64,000 bases of DNA from NCBI GenBank assembly GCA_964469215.1, contig CAYXYB010000001.1, positions 620,001 through 684,000 of the forward strand. Direction: 5' to 3'. The notes under the pieces are model-generated. The model searched no databases. It was not told where the DNA came from and saw only the letters and a list, made by a program, of their open reading frames with translations. Positions within the stretch are counted from its first letter, which is position 1, and the number at the start of each line of letters is the position of its first letter. Below, one piece after another: positions 52,852 to 62,678 of this stretch. This stretch comes from SKPS01 sp964469215. GTDB taxonomy: Bacteria; Bacteroidota; Bacteroidia; Bacteroidales; SKPS01. Position numbers and translations under genes: made by a program.

Positions 52852-54567
52852 CTATATCCCCAGAAACAGTTGTGCATTAAACATATGACGGACACCCAAA
52901 AGAGCTTCGGGATGGTACAGGGGTGCATCTGCTCCGCTTGTTTTGGTGTAGGTATAACCCAAACCTGCCCAGGCATTGTAAATAAAACGGTAGCCTGCTG
53001 AGAAATCAAACATGCTGCGCCTCCATCGCTCCTCTTCAATGAATGGCAACCCTCTTCTGCGGCCTCCCAACTGATCGTAATCCGGACCTTTACGACCATA
53101 ACTGTATGATGCTTCAAACCTGAACTGCGACTTAGGCATATAAATCATCGAAAGAAATACCTCTTCTGCATTATCTCTGAGATGATGGCCGAAATTAAAA
53201 TGGTTAGACTCAAATGTGGTTGTTGGAGTATAATGCTGGTAAACAAGAGGGTTAGATCTTGTGTATTCCGCAGTTAAATGAAGATCAGGTAACGGGAAGT
53301 TCGATACTCTGAACCCGGTTTTTATACTGATGCAGTTGCTGTGATTTTCAGGGTTGTTAATTTCTGAAATCGCTATTTCATCAACAAAAAGTGTTGCAAA
53401 GAGATGTGTCTTTGGTAATAGCCTGGTACTGAAATCGAAAAATAGCTGCGAATTCTGCCCGGCAGCATTCGACACACCGTTAAGAGTATGATCAATGGAT
53501 TTGTAGAAAGCAAATGGTATAAGGTATGCAGGGTGAACACCCAGATCGGAATAGATTATCGAATTTCCGAAGGAGAAAAAGGTGCTGCGCCAGGGTTTAA
53601 TAGTAAACATGTTTGCAGCGAGATATTTTTCGTGGTAGACATATCGTTTCCGGGTACCATAAGCATTGGTGAATGTATATGTCCTTGAGCTGTCGATGAT
53701 TTCGCTGGTGAGCCAGGCATGAAGGTAGTTCAGCTCGAACCATTTTACCGGGCAGATTCTCAGGTTTATCTGCACAACAGAAGGTGCATGGGCGGTGAAA
53801 ATATTTGCACCATTGTAATTGTTACCCCATTCGATATGATCTTTCACCAAACCAAATCTTATCCAGTTGTTTTCATAAAACAATCCTGCCCTCATCTCAC
53901 TATGCTCCCATGTATTATCATGCCCGGGTTTGTAATTGGCACCAGGCTCTTTTGTCAAATGACCGGGATCGGTTTTATACCCTGATGCCAGGTTGTCACG
54001 AAGGCTGGCGTAAAATCCCCAGTTTTTGTTGATTGAACCCCAGGCTTCAGCACCATTGTGCCTCTTGAAACGAACTATTTTTCCGGATTTAAGTGCATTG
54101 TAATCAGTCATATATGAGGCTCCAAGAATTGGCCTGATCTGCATTGTGAAAACAGAATCGTGATAATAAAATTCAACACGTTTTGCACTGAAACCGGATA
54201 AACCTCCGCTCCTGGCCTTTAAACGGAATTCTGAAAGGTAAAAGTCTAGCATCCTGAGCTGTCTTTGGTTGAGCTTTTCACGTTGGCCGGATGCATATTC
54301 AAGCTTTTGAAGTATCAGGGTTCTGGTATAAGGTTTTATTACGGAGTTCAGCTCAATCAATCCGATATTTGCCAATTCGTCGATAAATTCATATATCTCC
54401 TGATGACTTACATGTTCATAAACAGGTTGGGAAAATACTGAGAGGTGTGACAAGGCAACAAACAGAATAATCAGAATGGTCTTACTTACTCCTGACCTTT
54501 TTAAAAAGGATATTGTAAGTGGCTTTAAAAAAGTATCTGATGTCGGTGATAATTGGATTTTTCTCAT
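52852..54567 (-). CDS. Wzi-like capsule assembly outer membrane protein
   Basis: A protein of about 571 residues. After a hydrophobic signal (KTILIILFVALSHLSVFSQ) it has a helical region (EFIDELANIGLIELNSVIKP) and then many amphipathic beta strands (RFGLVKDHIEWGNNYNGANIF, FRFEASYSYGRKGPDYDQLGG), as in Wzi-family barrels that anchor capsule or exopolysaccharide at the outer surface. The start is uncertain: the ATG at 54567 lies inside the upstream sugar transferase gene (86-base overlap) and gives a long basic leader; no closer ATG or GTG exists in frame. It belongs to the surface-glycan operon. Confidence 0.72.
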   Translation of the reverse strand: MRKIQLSPTSDTFLKPLTISFLKRSGVSKTILIILFVALSHLSVFSQPVYEHVSHQEIYEFIDELANIGLIELNSVIKPYTRTLILQKLEYASGQREKLNQRQLRMLDFYLSEFRLKARSGGLSGFSAKRVEFYYHDSVFTMQIRPILGASYMTDYNALKSGKIVRFKRHNGAEAWGSINKNWGFYASLRDNLASGYKTDPGHLTKEPGANYKPGHDNTWEHSEMRAGLFYENNWIRFGLVKDHIEWGNNYNGANIFTAHAPSVVQINLRICPVKWFELNYLHAWLTSEIIDSSRTYTFTNAYGTRKRYVYHEKYLAANMFTIKPWRSTFFSFGNSIIYSDLGVHPAYLIPFAFYKSIDHTLNGVSNAAGQNSQLFFDFSTRLLPKTHLFATLFVDEIAISEINNPENHSNCISIKTGFRVSNFPLPDLHLTAEYTRSNPLVYQHYTPTTTFESNHFNFGHHLRDNAEEVFLSMIYMPKSQFRFEASYSYGRKGPDYDQLGGRRRGLPFIEEERWRRSMFDFSAGYRFIYNAWAGLGYTYTKTSGADAPLYHPEALLGVRHMFNAQLFLGI

Positions 54568-55564
54568 AAGCTTTAAGGTATCTTTTTTCAGAATCCATAA
54601 TCTCCTCGAAGGTTTTTGGAAGGTCAGCATAATAGGGCGGAATCAGTCCCGGTTTAAAGCGTATCCTGAGTTGCTGTAGATCTTTGGTGTATAGGTTGAA
54701 ATATTGCGGGCTGAGAGGCCTTACACCAACAAGTTTCATATCACCTTTGAGAAAATTATACAACATGGGCAATTCATCAAGCCAGAATCTTCGCATAAAT
54801 CTTCCGAGAGTTGTAACCCTGAAGTCATTGGCGAATTTTCCACCCTCTTCCAATTTGTTTTTATCGAACACATAACCCTGCAGATATTCACTGTAAGGAT
54901 GCATAGTTCTCATTTTCCGAACCTGAATAATTTTACCATATTTTCCTATCCTGTTAAGACGGATAAACATGCCGTATGTCGGGTGGTAGTCGAATGCAGG
55001 CTCTTTAATTTTCTGAACAACAAAATAGTGAAGTTCTCTGATTCTTGCTTCATCCATGATGCTGAATCCACATGAATAAAGACGCCCGTATATTTCCGCT
55101 TTTGACAGCAGCCTGTTGTAACCGCTGGTAACAAGAAAATAAATTCGTTTTGTCCATTTAAGCTTTGGCATCACCCTCCGCCAGAGAAAGTCAAAAGTGT
55201 AGATTACATAATTCAACCCTGCAGGATACTTTTTCAGGATCCGCATTTTGCGAAGCATATTCGTTTCAACGCAACCAATGAAGATACCTCCGGCAGGGAG
55301 TTTTGAGTTGATAGACTCGAGAAACTTGTTTATCCTCCGTATATCATTCATCCTCTTCAGGTTGATAATCCTGGTAAAGGTGTTGACAGGTTGTTTCTCA
55401 ACATTGAAACGAGTTGTTGTGGAAAGCAGAAGAGTATCTCTGAAAGAACTGTCAGTATACCTCGTGATGAAATCATAGACCTGTTCATTCGATTCGCCAA
55501 TGATCAGATTCCTGACCATTACTTGTTCTTCAGTTTCTACATATGGTATATCCAGTCTGTTCAA
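54482..55564 (-). CDS. Bacterial sugar transferase (polyisoprenyl-phosphate type) with unusual N-terminal half
   Basis: A 360-residue protein. The C-terminal 170 residues hold the core of the PglC/WbaP family: RLNRIGKYGKIIQVRKMRTM, GKFANDFRVTTLGRFMRRF, the catalytic Asp-Glu in WLDELPMLYN and GDMKLVGVRPLSPQYF. The usual re-entrant membrane helix before the core is not evident, and the first 190 residues are a largely soluble domain of unknown fold. These enzymes transfer a sugar phosphate to undecaprenyl phosphate, starting a glycan repeat unit. It overlaps the PKD giant gene stop by four bases. Confidence 0.8.
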   Translation of the reverse strand: MNRLDIPYVETEEQVMVRNLIIGESNEQVYDFITRYTDSSFRDTLLLSTTTRFNVEKQPVNTFTRIINLKRMNDIRRINKFLESINSKLPAGGIFIGCVETNMLRKMRILKKYPAGLNYVIYTFDFLWRRVMPKLKWTKRIYFLVTSGYNRLLSKAEIYGRLYSCGFSIMDEARIRELHYFVVQKIKEPAFDYHPTYGMFIRLNRIGKYGKIIQVRKMRTMHPYSEYLQGYVFDKNKLEEGGKFANDFRVTTLGRFMRRFWLDELPMLYNFLKGDMKLVGVRPLSPQYFNLYTKDLQQLRIRFKPGLIPPYYADLPKTFEEIMDSEKRYLKAYEKNPIITDIRYFFKATYNILFKKVRSK

Positions 55565-58500
55565 GGTCTTTCCTGTACTATTAATCTTTTAACAACAAAG
55601 TTATCACGATATCTGACAGTAAGAAAATATATGCCGCTTCGCATCAAATGGCTCAATGGCAGTACGATTCTGTTGAAGCCTTCATCAAGGTAGTCGTTGA
55701 ATACCATACCAAGGTTTTGACCCTGCATTGTATAAACCTCTATTTCCATATTTCCCGGCTGATCAATGATAACATCAATATTTACAATAGATTTGGAGGG
55801 ATTGGGCCAGGGGTCTTTCACAGTGAAATCTTTGATCAGGGCAGCACATTTTTCGTTGTTTTGCGGTTCGGAATCAACTGGAAACTCGGGTATTAATGCT
55901 TTGGCACAAATCACATTCCCAACATCGGGGAAATCGGTTCTGGTAATAAATGATGCAGAAAACTCGAGTCTTTTGGTATATCCCGGCAGAAGCCGGTCAG
56001 AAAGGTCAACTGCCTTCCACCTTTCCACTATGGAACTTCCTCCCATAAGCCAGGCTTCAATTTCCACCTGATGTATTTCCAGAGGGGAATTGTTCCTGAA
56101 TTCCACAACCGGCATTATGCGGTCTCCGGATTTTACCCCCTGAATGCTTAAAAGTTCGAGGTCTACCAGCGGCTGGAGGGTGTGTATTTTTGATGAATGT
56201 GTTGAAAAACAACCCTGATCGCCTGAAGCAACCAGCACAACCTCGAAAACACCTGATGAGGTATAGGTGTGTGAAGGCTCGAATAGTACTGAACTGTTGC
56301 CATCTCCAAACTGCCATTCATACTGGCTGCCATTAACTGAATAATTGAAAAAATCAACTTTGAGAGGAGGTAGTCCATAAAGGGGGAATGGGGCAAACAT
56401 TGCTGATGGTGTGATGTTTACGGTTATCAAACCCTCTGTTGTATCAGAACATCCTGCGCCTGATTTCACCACCAGGTTTATATTGTATTGTCCGGTATCG
56501 GTATACAGCACAGCGGGGTTTTTATCAGTAAAGACACCCAACCCCTGCAGAGTCCACAACCATGAAACTATTGAATCTGCAGTAACAGTAGAGAGATCTG
56601 ACAGTAACTGAATCTGTCCGTTGCAAAGGTTTGTATTTCCAAGTTTTGCGATAGGATTATGGTTTACCTGAAGCACAAGGCTTGTGCTGTCAGAGCATCC
56701 GGTAGTCATTGATCCTGCAATCAGACTGATCTGATATGTTCCCGGTACAGGGAAATCATGACCTGTGTTATTGGCAAATGTTGGTTCAACAGGGCTGCCA
56801 TCATCGAAGAACCACAACCAGTATTGGTTTGGATACAAAGGGTTTGTAAAACCTGTATCAGTGAAGTAAACGGTAGCGCCTTCACAAACCGGATTTCCAT
56901 CTGCAGCAATTATGGCAACAGGGCTCTGATATACTTCGACAGGGAACACACCTTTGTTGGAGCATCCGAGGGAATTGGTCACCTGGAGTTCTACATTGTA
57001 ATTTCCCGGAGAAATCCAGGTGAAAGCAGGTTTAGCGGCAGTATCATAGTTTGGAAAAGGTGATGAGGAATGAAATGTCCAGAGATATTCAACCAGAGGC
57101 AGACCCCCCGATGAGTTATAACTGAAAACCACAGGAGTTCCTGAACATACTTTGTTTGGAGTGATGCCAACAGCAGGAAGTGGCAAAACAATAATAGTGT
57201 CGGTAAATTTGTTTGTGCAACCGGAGTCAGTAGTAACAGTGAGGCTTACAGGATAAATTCCGGGAAAGGTGTATTGGTGTTCAATTGGCCCGGAGGATGT
57301 ATATATTACTAAATCCCCCAGATTCCACAACCACCCCGACAATGGATCTGAAGGTCCACTTACCGACTGGTCTGTCATATGTAATGTGTCGCCATGACAT
57401 AGCTGCTTTGATGTTACGGAAAACAATGCGGTAGGTTGTATCCCTTTCAGGGAAATATTTACCTGCTTATAGGCCTTGCACCCTCTGAAATTGGTCGCTG
57501 TTACTGAATATAAACCGGCTCCTGTTACAAGAATCTGAGGGAGAGTGTCATTAGGTCCGGTGCTCCATTGATAGTTTATTGTCTGACTTGCACCAAGCAC
57601 CAGTCCGATAGGTTCACCGATACAGGCTGTCCTGTCAGGGCCAAGTGAAGCAAAAAGGGTGTACTGATCAACAATAATGTTCGCGCTGTCTTTTAATATG
57701 CATCCAAGGGTGTCATAAATGTTTACATAAGTTATTCCCTGAGTGGAGACAGGCAGAACTGGTTGGTTAAGGAGAGTGTCGTTGTTCCAGATAAATGAAT
57801 AAGCTCCTGTCAGGCCGGGATTCATGACAATGGTGTCACCAAGGCAAATGATTGTGTCAGTAAGGATTACCTGGGGTTTCTGCCCATTAACAACCACTGT
57901 GTCAGATGAGACTCTGCCGAAAAAGTCGGTAGTTTGAACCCAGTATGTGCCTGCATTATTTACTATTATGCTGTGAGAGGTCGCACCTGTTGACCACATA
58001 TATGATTTATAATGGTGTGTTGGTTCCAGCACAGTAGTGCAAAGACTGTATCCAATATGAATGTCAGGCCCCAGGTTAACAGGGGGTTGATACTTCCACA
58101 GGAAGTAGTTGTAAAGACTTTCATATTGACCCTTTGTGATAAGGGTATCAGTAATGATAAGACTGTATATATTCCCTTTGTAATAACTGCTGTTATTGCC
58201 CATTGCTGCCAGCCTTGAAAATGTTATGGCGGGATTGTCAAGAAAAGCTATTGTCTGGGTCGACGATGAATCGGCAAGCCTTGTATATAAAGTGTGGACG
58301 TTGCTGTTCAAACTGATACCATCAACAGACATCTGGTCAGAAGGGATATTAAAAGGATAAACCTGGCCGCTGAAAGTATAACCCAGATAAGAGGGTGTTT
58401 GCAAACAGTTGAAAGAGGGTCGGGGTGTGTTGTTCATATACCAGTTGAAACCCGTATATGAAAATCTTGCCTGAGAAAACAGGGTGCTGTTTTTATTGAG

Positions 58501-59094
58501 GGGATTGTGTAGCAATATCAACGACATGGAAGAATAGTTGAGGAATGGCCCCTGAAGAAAATCGTCGGTGCCATCGAAATACAAAGCGGGCTTTTTAAAT
58601 TGCGCAGTGTCAGTTACCAAGGGCCTGCGGGCAGTATCTGCCTGGCTCAGGTTGTAAGAACCTTTGCGGCTCTGCCAGCTTTGAGCTTTGCTGCCTGATA
58701 ATGTCAGGCCGGTGTCAGTTTCGAGCCAGACTATTACCCCAGGTATCAGATCGGGGGTGAAAACAGTAAAACTGAAAGGATCTGACCAGCTTTGCGGATT
58801 TCCTCCAACCGCATGCCGTACCCGCCACCAGTAACGATTACCTGATATGAATGGAAGGGTTATGTGCGTGGAAGACAGAGATGTGAAGTTGTGAACCGTT
58901 GAAGTGAACAGTGAATCTGAAGAACATTGCAGTTGGTAAGTAATCCCACCACCCAATACAGGATTCCAGATTAACTTTATGACAGTGTCACCAACAATTG
59001 CTTTGTCAGATGGTAAAACAGGTTTAGTCTGCTGTGCTGATATGATGAATGGCCAAAATGCTAAAATAAGTAATACTACAGGTTTACAGTTCAT
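55561..59094 (-). CDS. Giant secreted PKD-domain protein with T9SS type A sorting domain
   Basis: A 1,177-residue exported protein. A signal peptide (VVLLILAFWPFIISAQQ) is followed by a fibronectin-like domain (residues 20-115), a LamG-like region (about 115-340; WLETDTGLTLSGSKAQSW, LYFDGTDDFLQGPF), then a series of Ig/PKD domains (about 340-980) with recurring WSTG and FTDTGFTNP phrases and GDGNSSVLFEPSHTYTSSG. A CARDB-like domain (about 980-1,080) and a type A T9SS C-terminal domain (from DPWPNPSKSIVNI) end it. It is likely a cell-surface adhesin or glycan-binding protein. It shares an operon with capsule-type genes. Confidence 0.85.
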   Translation of the reverse strand: MNCKPVVLLILAFWPFIISAQQTKPVLPSDKAIVGDTVIKLIWNPVLGGGITYQLQCSSDSLFTSTVHNFTSLSSTHITLPFISGNRYWWRVRHAVGGNPQSWSDPFSFTVFTPDLIPGVIVWLETDTGLTLSGSKAQSWQSRKGSYNLSQADTARRPLVTDTAQFKKPALYFDGTDDFLQGPFLNYSSMSLILLHNPLNKNSTLFSQARFSYTGFNWYMNNTPRPSFNCLQTPSYLGYTFSGQVYPFNIPSDQMSVDGISLNSNVHTLYTRLADSSSTQTIAFLDNPAITFSRLAAMGNNSSYYKGNIYSLIITDTLITKGQYESLYNYFLWKYQPPVNLGPDIHIGYSLCTTVLEPTHHYKSYMWSTGATSHSIIVNNAGTYWVQTTDFFGRVSSDTVVVNGQKPQVILTDTIICLGDTIVMNPGLTGAYSFIWNNDTLLNQPVLPVSTQGITYVNIYDTLGCILKDSANIIVDQYTLFASLGPDRTACIGEPIGLVLGASQTINYQWSTGPNDTLPQILVTGAGLYSVTATNFRGCKAYKQVNISLKGIQPTALFSVTSKQLCHGDTLHMTDQSVSGPSDPLSGWLWNLGDLVIYTSSGPIEHQYTFPGIYPVSLTVTTDSGCTNKFTDTIIVLPLPAVGITPNKVCSGTPVVFSYNSSGGLPLVEYLWTFHSSSPFPNYDTAAKPAFTWISPGNYNVELQVTNSLGCSNKGVFPVEVYQSPVAIIAADGNPVCEGATVYFTDTGFTNPLYPNQYWLWFFDDGSPVEPTFANNTGHDFPVPGTYQISLIAGSMTTGCSDSTSLVLQVNHNPIAKLGNTNLCNGQIQLLSDLSTVTADSIVSWLWTLQGLGVFTDKNPAVLYTDTGQYNINLVVKSGAGCSDTTEGLITVNITPSAMFAPFPLYGLPPLKVDFFNYSVNGSQYEWQFGDGNSSVLFEPSHTYTSSGVFEVVLVASGDQGCFSTHSSKIHTLQPLVDLELLSIQGVKSGDRIMPVVEFRNNSPLEIHQVEIEAWLMGGSSIVERWKAVDLSDRLLPGYTKRLEFSASFITRTDFPDVGNVICAKALIPEFPVDSEPQNNEKCAALIKDFTVKDPWPNPSKSIVNIDVIIDQPGNMEIEVYTMQGQNLGMVFNDYLDEGFNRIVLPLSHLMRSGIYFLTVRYRDNFVVKRLIVQERP

Positions 59095-59127
59095 TATACC
59101 TATATTGTCAGATTAGGAATTAACAAC

Positions 59128-59135
59128 CAAAGATA
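59128..59135 (-). promoter_or_regulatory. -7 box (TATCTTTG) upstream of the PKD giant gene
   Basis: TATCTTTG on the minus strand is 33 bases before the ATG at 59094. A TTG at the -33 side is present but 22 bases away, slightly outside the usual spacing. Confidence 0.4.
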
Positions 59136-59262
59136 TATGATATTGTATAACCGAAAACAATTGGGCTTAATTTCTTTTCACCAGAATCATTAACAATGTA
59201 CGTGAATGGTAGTTTTAAGGCTGATAGGTATGATTAGAAGATGGTTTAAAACATGACCAAAT

Positions 59263-60333
59263 TCAAAATGTATTTGCAATGTCAGGATTTCTATCCAACT
59301 CGTTTATGCTTGCAGGATAATTCGTGATAAGCCAGAAATAGAATCTTGCCGGGTCACATTTTTTACTGAGATATTCATCCCTTAACAGGGCAGTCTCCTC
59401 CTTTGCTCGTGGATTATCAAGAATCTGATCTAGTTTTTCCGGCAGATCCCTTTCATTTCGCAAAGAAATCACAAGTCCTGCTTTTGCCTCATCTTCAACA
59501 TAGCCAACCGTAAGTGGATTGATGTTTATTGCAGGAGTTCCAAGCACAGCAGCCTCAGATGTCATTGTTATTCCTTCACCCACATAGAGTGAAGCTAAAG
59601 CCAACGCATCATGCATCTTCTCTGCCGGTATCCTGAAGCTGTATTGTTGCAGTGAGGGTGGGAGAGGCATTTCTGAGGTGATAAAAACCTTCATTTTCCT
59701 TCTAATTTTGGCTACAATCCTCTCCTTCATTTCATGGGATAATCCTCTCTTCCCTACATCGTGGTGAGCTTTCCAGGATATGAATCTCAGAATTGCATAG
59801 GGCTCACCCTCTTTCACTCCAAGCATCTCAAGCACGCCATAATCGGGCTTGAACCTGTTGGGATGCAGGTAAAACAATTCGGTATTTGCGTTGACGCGAT
59901 AATGCCGCCTCCCAAGGTCACGGCCATAAGAGGTTGAGGTTATCTTTGATTTTACAAACGGAACTGTGAATGAATCCATAAACCTGACGAACTCCGAATC
60001 TGTATAAGCAATGTGTGGAATGCGCAGGAGCCATGCAAGATGTGAGCTCTGAAGTGAAAATCTTGATAGGATAAGGTCTGGCCTGAATTTTCTGAATATC
60101 TTTATATATTGAACATAGGCAACAGGTAAATAGAGCAGCTTTCTTACAATACCTCCGGTTGGTTTCTTCATTAAAATATAGTCAATCTTATATGCTTCAA
60201 GAAGGTACCTTGCGATCTCCTTTTCCCTTGCTAAAAAAAGAACAGTATAACCAGCTTCAGTCAACATTCCTGCAAGATGCCTGAACTGATGAATCTGTGC
60301 AGGATGACCGGTGTCAATCAGGATTTTCTTCAT
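59263..60333 (-). CDS. DUF354 family glycosyltransferase-like protein
   Basis: A 356-residue cytoplasmic protein of the DUF354 family, which has the two-Rossmann GT-B fold shared with UDP-GlcNAc 2-epimerase and MurG-like enzymes. It starts KKILIDTGHPAQIHQFRHLA and has FRPDLILSRFSLQSSHLAWL, HIAYTDSEF and the nucleotide-sugar site GEGITMTSEAAVLGTPAINI. Its precise activity is not known. It overlaps the DegT-like gene by 20 bases and ends a five-gene surface-glycan run. Confidence 0.82.
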   Translation of the reverse strand: MKKILIDTGHPAQIHQFRHLAGMLTEAGYTVLFLAREKEIARYLLEAYKIDYILMKKPTGGIVRKLLYLPVAYVQYIKIFRKFRPDLILSRFSLQSSHLAWLLRIPHIAYTDSEFVRFMDSFTVPFVKSKITSTSYGRDLGRRHYRVNANTELFYLHPNRFKPDYGVLEMLGVKEGEPYAILRFISWKAHHDVGKRGLSHEMKERIVAKIRRKMKVFITSEMPLPPSLQQYSFRIPAEKMHDALALASLYVGEGITMTSEAAVLGTPAININPLTVGYVEDEAKAGLVISLRNERDLPEKLDQILDNPRAKEETALLRDEYLSKKCDPARFYFWLITNYPASINELDRNPDIANTF

Positions 60334-61522
60334 TTAATATTCCGTTTAAAACAGATGATATCTTATTATAATCCAACTCGCTCATGTCCTCATGAAGAGG
60401 CAGGTTAAGCACCTTGTCATGAAGGTTGAAATAATTATGGCAAAGGTTAAGGCCTTCCATTCCGGCAAATTGATTCAATTCATAAATTCCGGGTTGTCTG
60501 AATGAACCGTGCTTGTTTTCAAGGTGTCTTGCTTCTATTCCGAAAAAATTGAGTTGTTTCGTAACATGTTGTATGTCAGGTTTGGAAAGTAGGCAGAAAA
60601 GCTTGTCGAATGCACAGGAAATACCGTATTGTTTGCCATCAACAATCACAAGTCCCTCACTGCTTAGTTCACTGCAAAGCTTTGCGGCACACTCTCTTCT
60701 TTTTTCGTGAAGTTTATGAAACCGTTGTGTCTGTAAAATGAACAAGCGAAAAAATAGATCTGAAGGCCTACGCAGAGACCTGCCTGCAGAAACTGCCGGG
60801 TGGTACATGCTGCCTCTATAAGGCCTGGATGACATAAGCCGGCTGTAAATAGCATTGATGATACTGTAGTGACGTTTGTTTTCAAGCAAAGCCCTGATTA
60901 CCCGGAATTTTAGCAAAATCCATCCAGGCCTGCGCCAGGTTGATTGAATTGCCCCTGCTTTTTCAAAAAGATTGGTGTCATCGGTTGCCAGCACACCTCC
61001 TCCAATGCCATATCCGCTCTTGATCATCGAAAAACAGATAATGTCCCCAGATGTTCCTGACCGAATTCCATTTCGGGATGAATCGAAAGCCTGTCCGCAG
61101 TCTTCGACAAGGATAAGGTTGTGTTTCTTTGAAATATGGTCGAGCTTTTCCATGTCTGCCATCAAACCGCCGTGATGTATAACCTGAATAAAAGAACATT
61201 CTGCATCTGTCACCGAATCTACGAAATCAGGGTTCATCAGGAGAGTGTCAGGTTCAATGTCACAGAATTTTATTTTTTTGTCTGCAAGGATAATAGGATC
61301 TATAGCTGATGTGCATGTCAGAGGGCTGGTAAGAACCTTGCCGCTTCGCTGAGATGCAGCATAAGCAAGAAAAAGTGCACTTCTGCAGGAGTATGTAAGC
61401 AGAATATGCTTTTTTCCGGTACGCTGCCTGAACCATTCTTCACATTTCTCTCTGCCCTGTCTGACAAAAGCCTGCCTTAAAAGCAGTTTCAGCGATATCT
61501 GGTTTTTATAGTTTGGAATCAT
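60314..61522 (-). CDS. DegT/DnrJ/EryC1-type PLP aminotransferase
   Basis: A 402-residue fold-type I PLP protein. It has YSCRSALFLAYAA (cofactor phosphate loop), SPLTCTSAIDPIILADKKI, EDCGQAFDSSRNG (Asp for the pyridinium) and the likely lysine in CFSMIKSGYGIGGG. These enzymes aminate keto sugars on nucleotide sugars. The ATG at 61522 lies 7 bases after the ATP-grasp stop and is preferred to the ATG at 61591 inside that gene. It likely makes an amino sugar used in the same operon. Confidence 0.82.
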   Translation of the reverse strand: MIPNYKNQISLKLLLRQAFVRQGREKCEEWFRQRTGKKHILLTYSCRSALFLAYAASQRSGKVLTSPLTCTSAIDPIILADKKIKFCDIEPDTLLMNPDFVDSVTDAECSFIQVIHHGGLMADMEKLDHISKKHNLILVEDCGQAFDSSRNGIRSGTSGDIICFSMIKSGYGIGGGVLATDDTNLFEKAGAIQSTWRRPGWILLKFRVIRALLENKRHYSIINAIYSRLMSSRPYRGSMYHPAVSAGRSLRRPSDLFFRLFILQTQRFHKLHEKRRECAAKLCSELSSEGLVIVDGKQYGISCAFDKLFCLLSKPDIQHVTKQLNFFGIEARHLENKHGSFRQPGIYELNQFAGMEGLNLCHNYFNLHDKVLNLPLHEDMSELDYNKISSVLNGILNEENPD

Positions 61523-61529
61523 CGCAGCC

Positions 61530-62678
61530 TTATCGTTGAATTTTGAGTAATGGAAGGAAAGCAGTAAGCATAATGAAAGGTAAAGGGTCATCCGAAGACC
61601 ATACTGCTGGCATTTTTTGCCCTTTTAATTGATTAATCCAGGCTGAAAGTGATACCATACCCGAGAAAACAGCCTTAATGCCGTAATAAGTGTCGGTATA
61701 GAAATTACGCCATTTCAGACCGGTACGGTATTCTTCAGGCCAGTTGATCTTTTCACCTGTGCAGTATCTCCAGGCGATTGCTGCAAAATCAATCCCGCAT
61801 TCTGCAGCATGGCCGGTCCACAACCATGTCCTTGTGTTGATCTCAATTAGTTTGAAATCTTTGTCTATGGGGTCAAAAATAAATTCTGCTTCAGCAATGC
61901 CGCGATATTTCAAGGTTCGCATAAGTAGCCCGGTAATTTCCCTGAGGCGGGGATCATAAGTACTCTCAGTAAGAGTTGCTGTTCCAAATCTTAACGGGTG
62001 TTCCCTAAGCTTCCTGCCCATCCAGAGAGTTCTGATTTCACCATCTTCACAAAAAACTGCTACAGATACAGTATGATTGGTTCCGTCGAAGGGGATCACC
62101 TCCTGTATCATTGCAATGCCGGGATCTTCATTTATTGTTTTTAAAGACAGATTCTTGCGAAGCTCTTCGCTAGTATTGCAGATTATGGCCTTTGTTCCGG
62201 TTGCCTTGAAAAAACGGAGTCCATGCCTCCCTTTTATTATACAGGGATAGCGAATTTGTCCCGGATCTGCATCCTCTGTCTGCCAGGTAGCCGGTATCGG
62301 TACAGAAGCTTCCGAAGCTGTTTTCATCAATTCCATCTTGTCATAAATACGGCATACTGTTTCGTGTTCAGGCAGAAGAAAAGTAAAGTATTTATTCAGA
62401 CGTTTGCGATTTCGCGACAATGTTAGCACAGCATGATCATTTGAAGGGAAGATAATCCAACCGGAAAGGTTTTCCTTCTTGGCAAGATCTTCCAGGAAGT
62501 CAGCCAGTTCGTTGGAATCGTAAGGTGGACATGTGAAAAACCGTTTGCAATATTTTGAAAACCTGGCAATGCAGAAACGTTCCCTGTTGATTACGAAAAC
62601 AGGAACCCCAAGCCGACCCATTGACCTGACGTTTGACAAACCCTGAACATGGCCCTCAATAATTATTGCACCTTTCAT
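61530..62678 (-). CDS. ATP-grasp domain carboxylate-amine ligase-like protein
   Basis: A 382-residue ATP-grasp protein. The pre-ATP-grasp start is AIIIEGHVQGLSNVRSMGRL, the ATP-binding lysines lie in RYPCIIKGRHGLRFF and IAMIQEVIPFDGTN, and the metal Asp/Glu/Asn are in FDPIDKDFKLIEINTRTWL. The family joins a carboxylate to an amine with ATP, for example an amino acid to an amino sugar. Beside a DegT aminotransferase, it may add an amino acid to the sugar's amino group. It overlaps the next GT4 gene by four bases. A substrate cannot be named. Confidence 0.82.
   Translation of the reverse strand: MKGAIIIEGHVQGLSNVRSMGRLGVPVFVINRERFCIARFSKYCKRFFTCPPYDSNELADFLEDLAKKENLSGWIIFPSNDHAVLTLSRNRKRLNKYFTFLLPEHETVCRIYDKMELMKTASEASVPIPATWQTEDADPGQIRYPCIIKGRHGLRFFKATGTKAIICNTSEELRKNLSLKTINEDPGIAMIQEVIPFDGTNHTVSVAVFCEDGEIRTLWMGRKLREHPLRFGTATLTESTYDPRLREITGLLMRTLKYRGIAEAEFIFDPIDKDFKLIEINTRTWLWTGHAAECGIDFAAIAWRYCTGEKINWPEEYRTGLKWRNFYTDTYYGIKAVFSGMVSLSAWINQLKGQKMPAVWSSDDPLPFIMLTAFLPLLKIQR

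Noticed and set aside
61523..61591. Longer DegT start at 61591
   Set aside because: It would lie inside the ATP-grasp gene; the ATG at 61522 just after that stop aligns with the expected start of the family.
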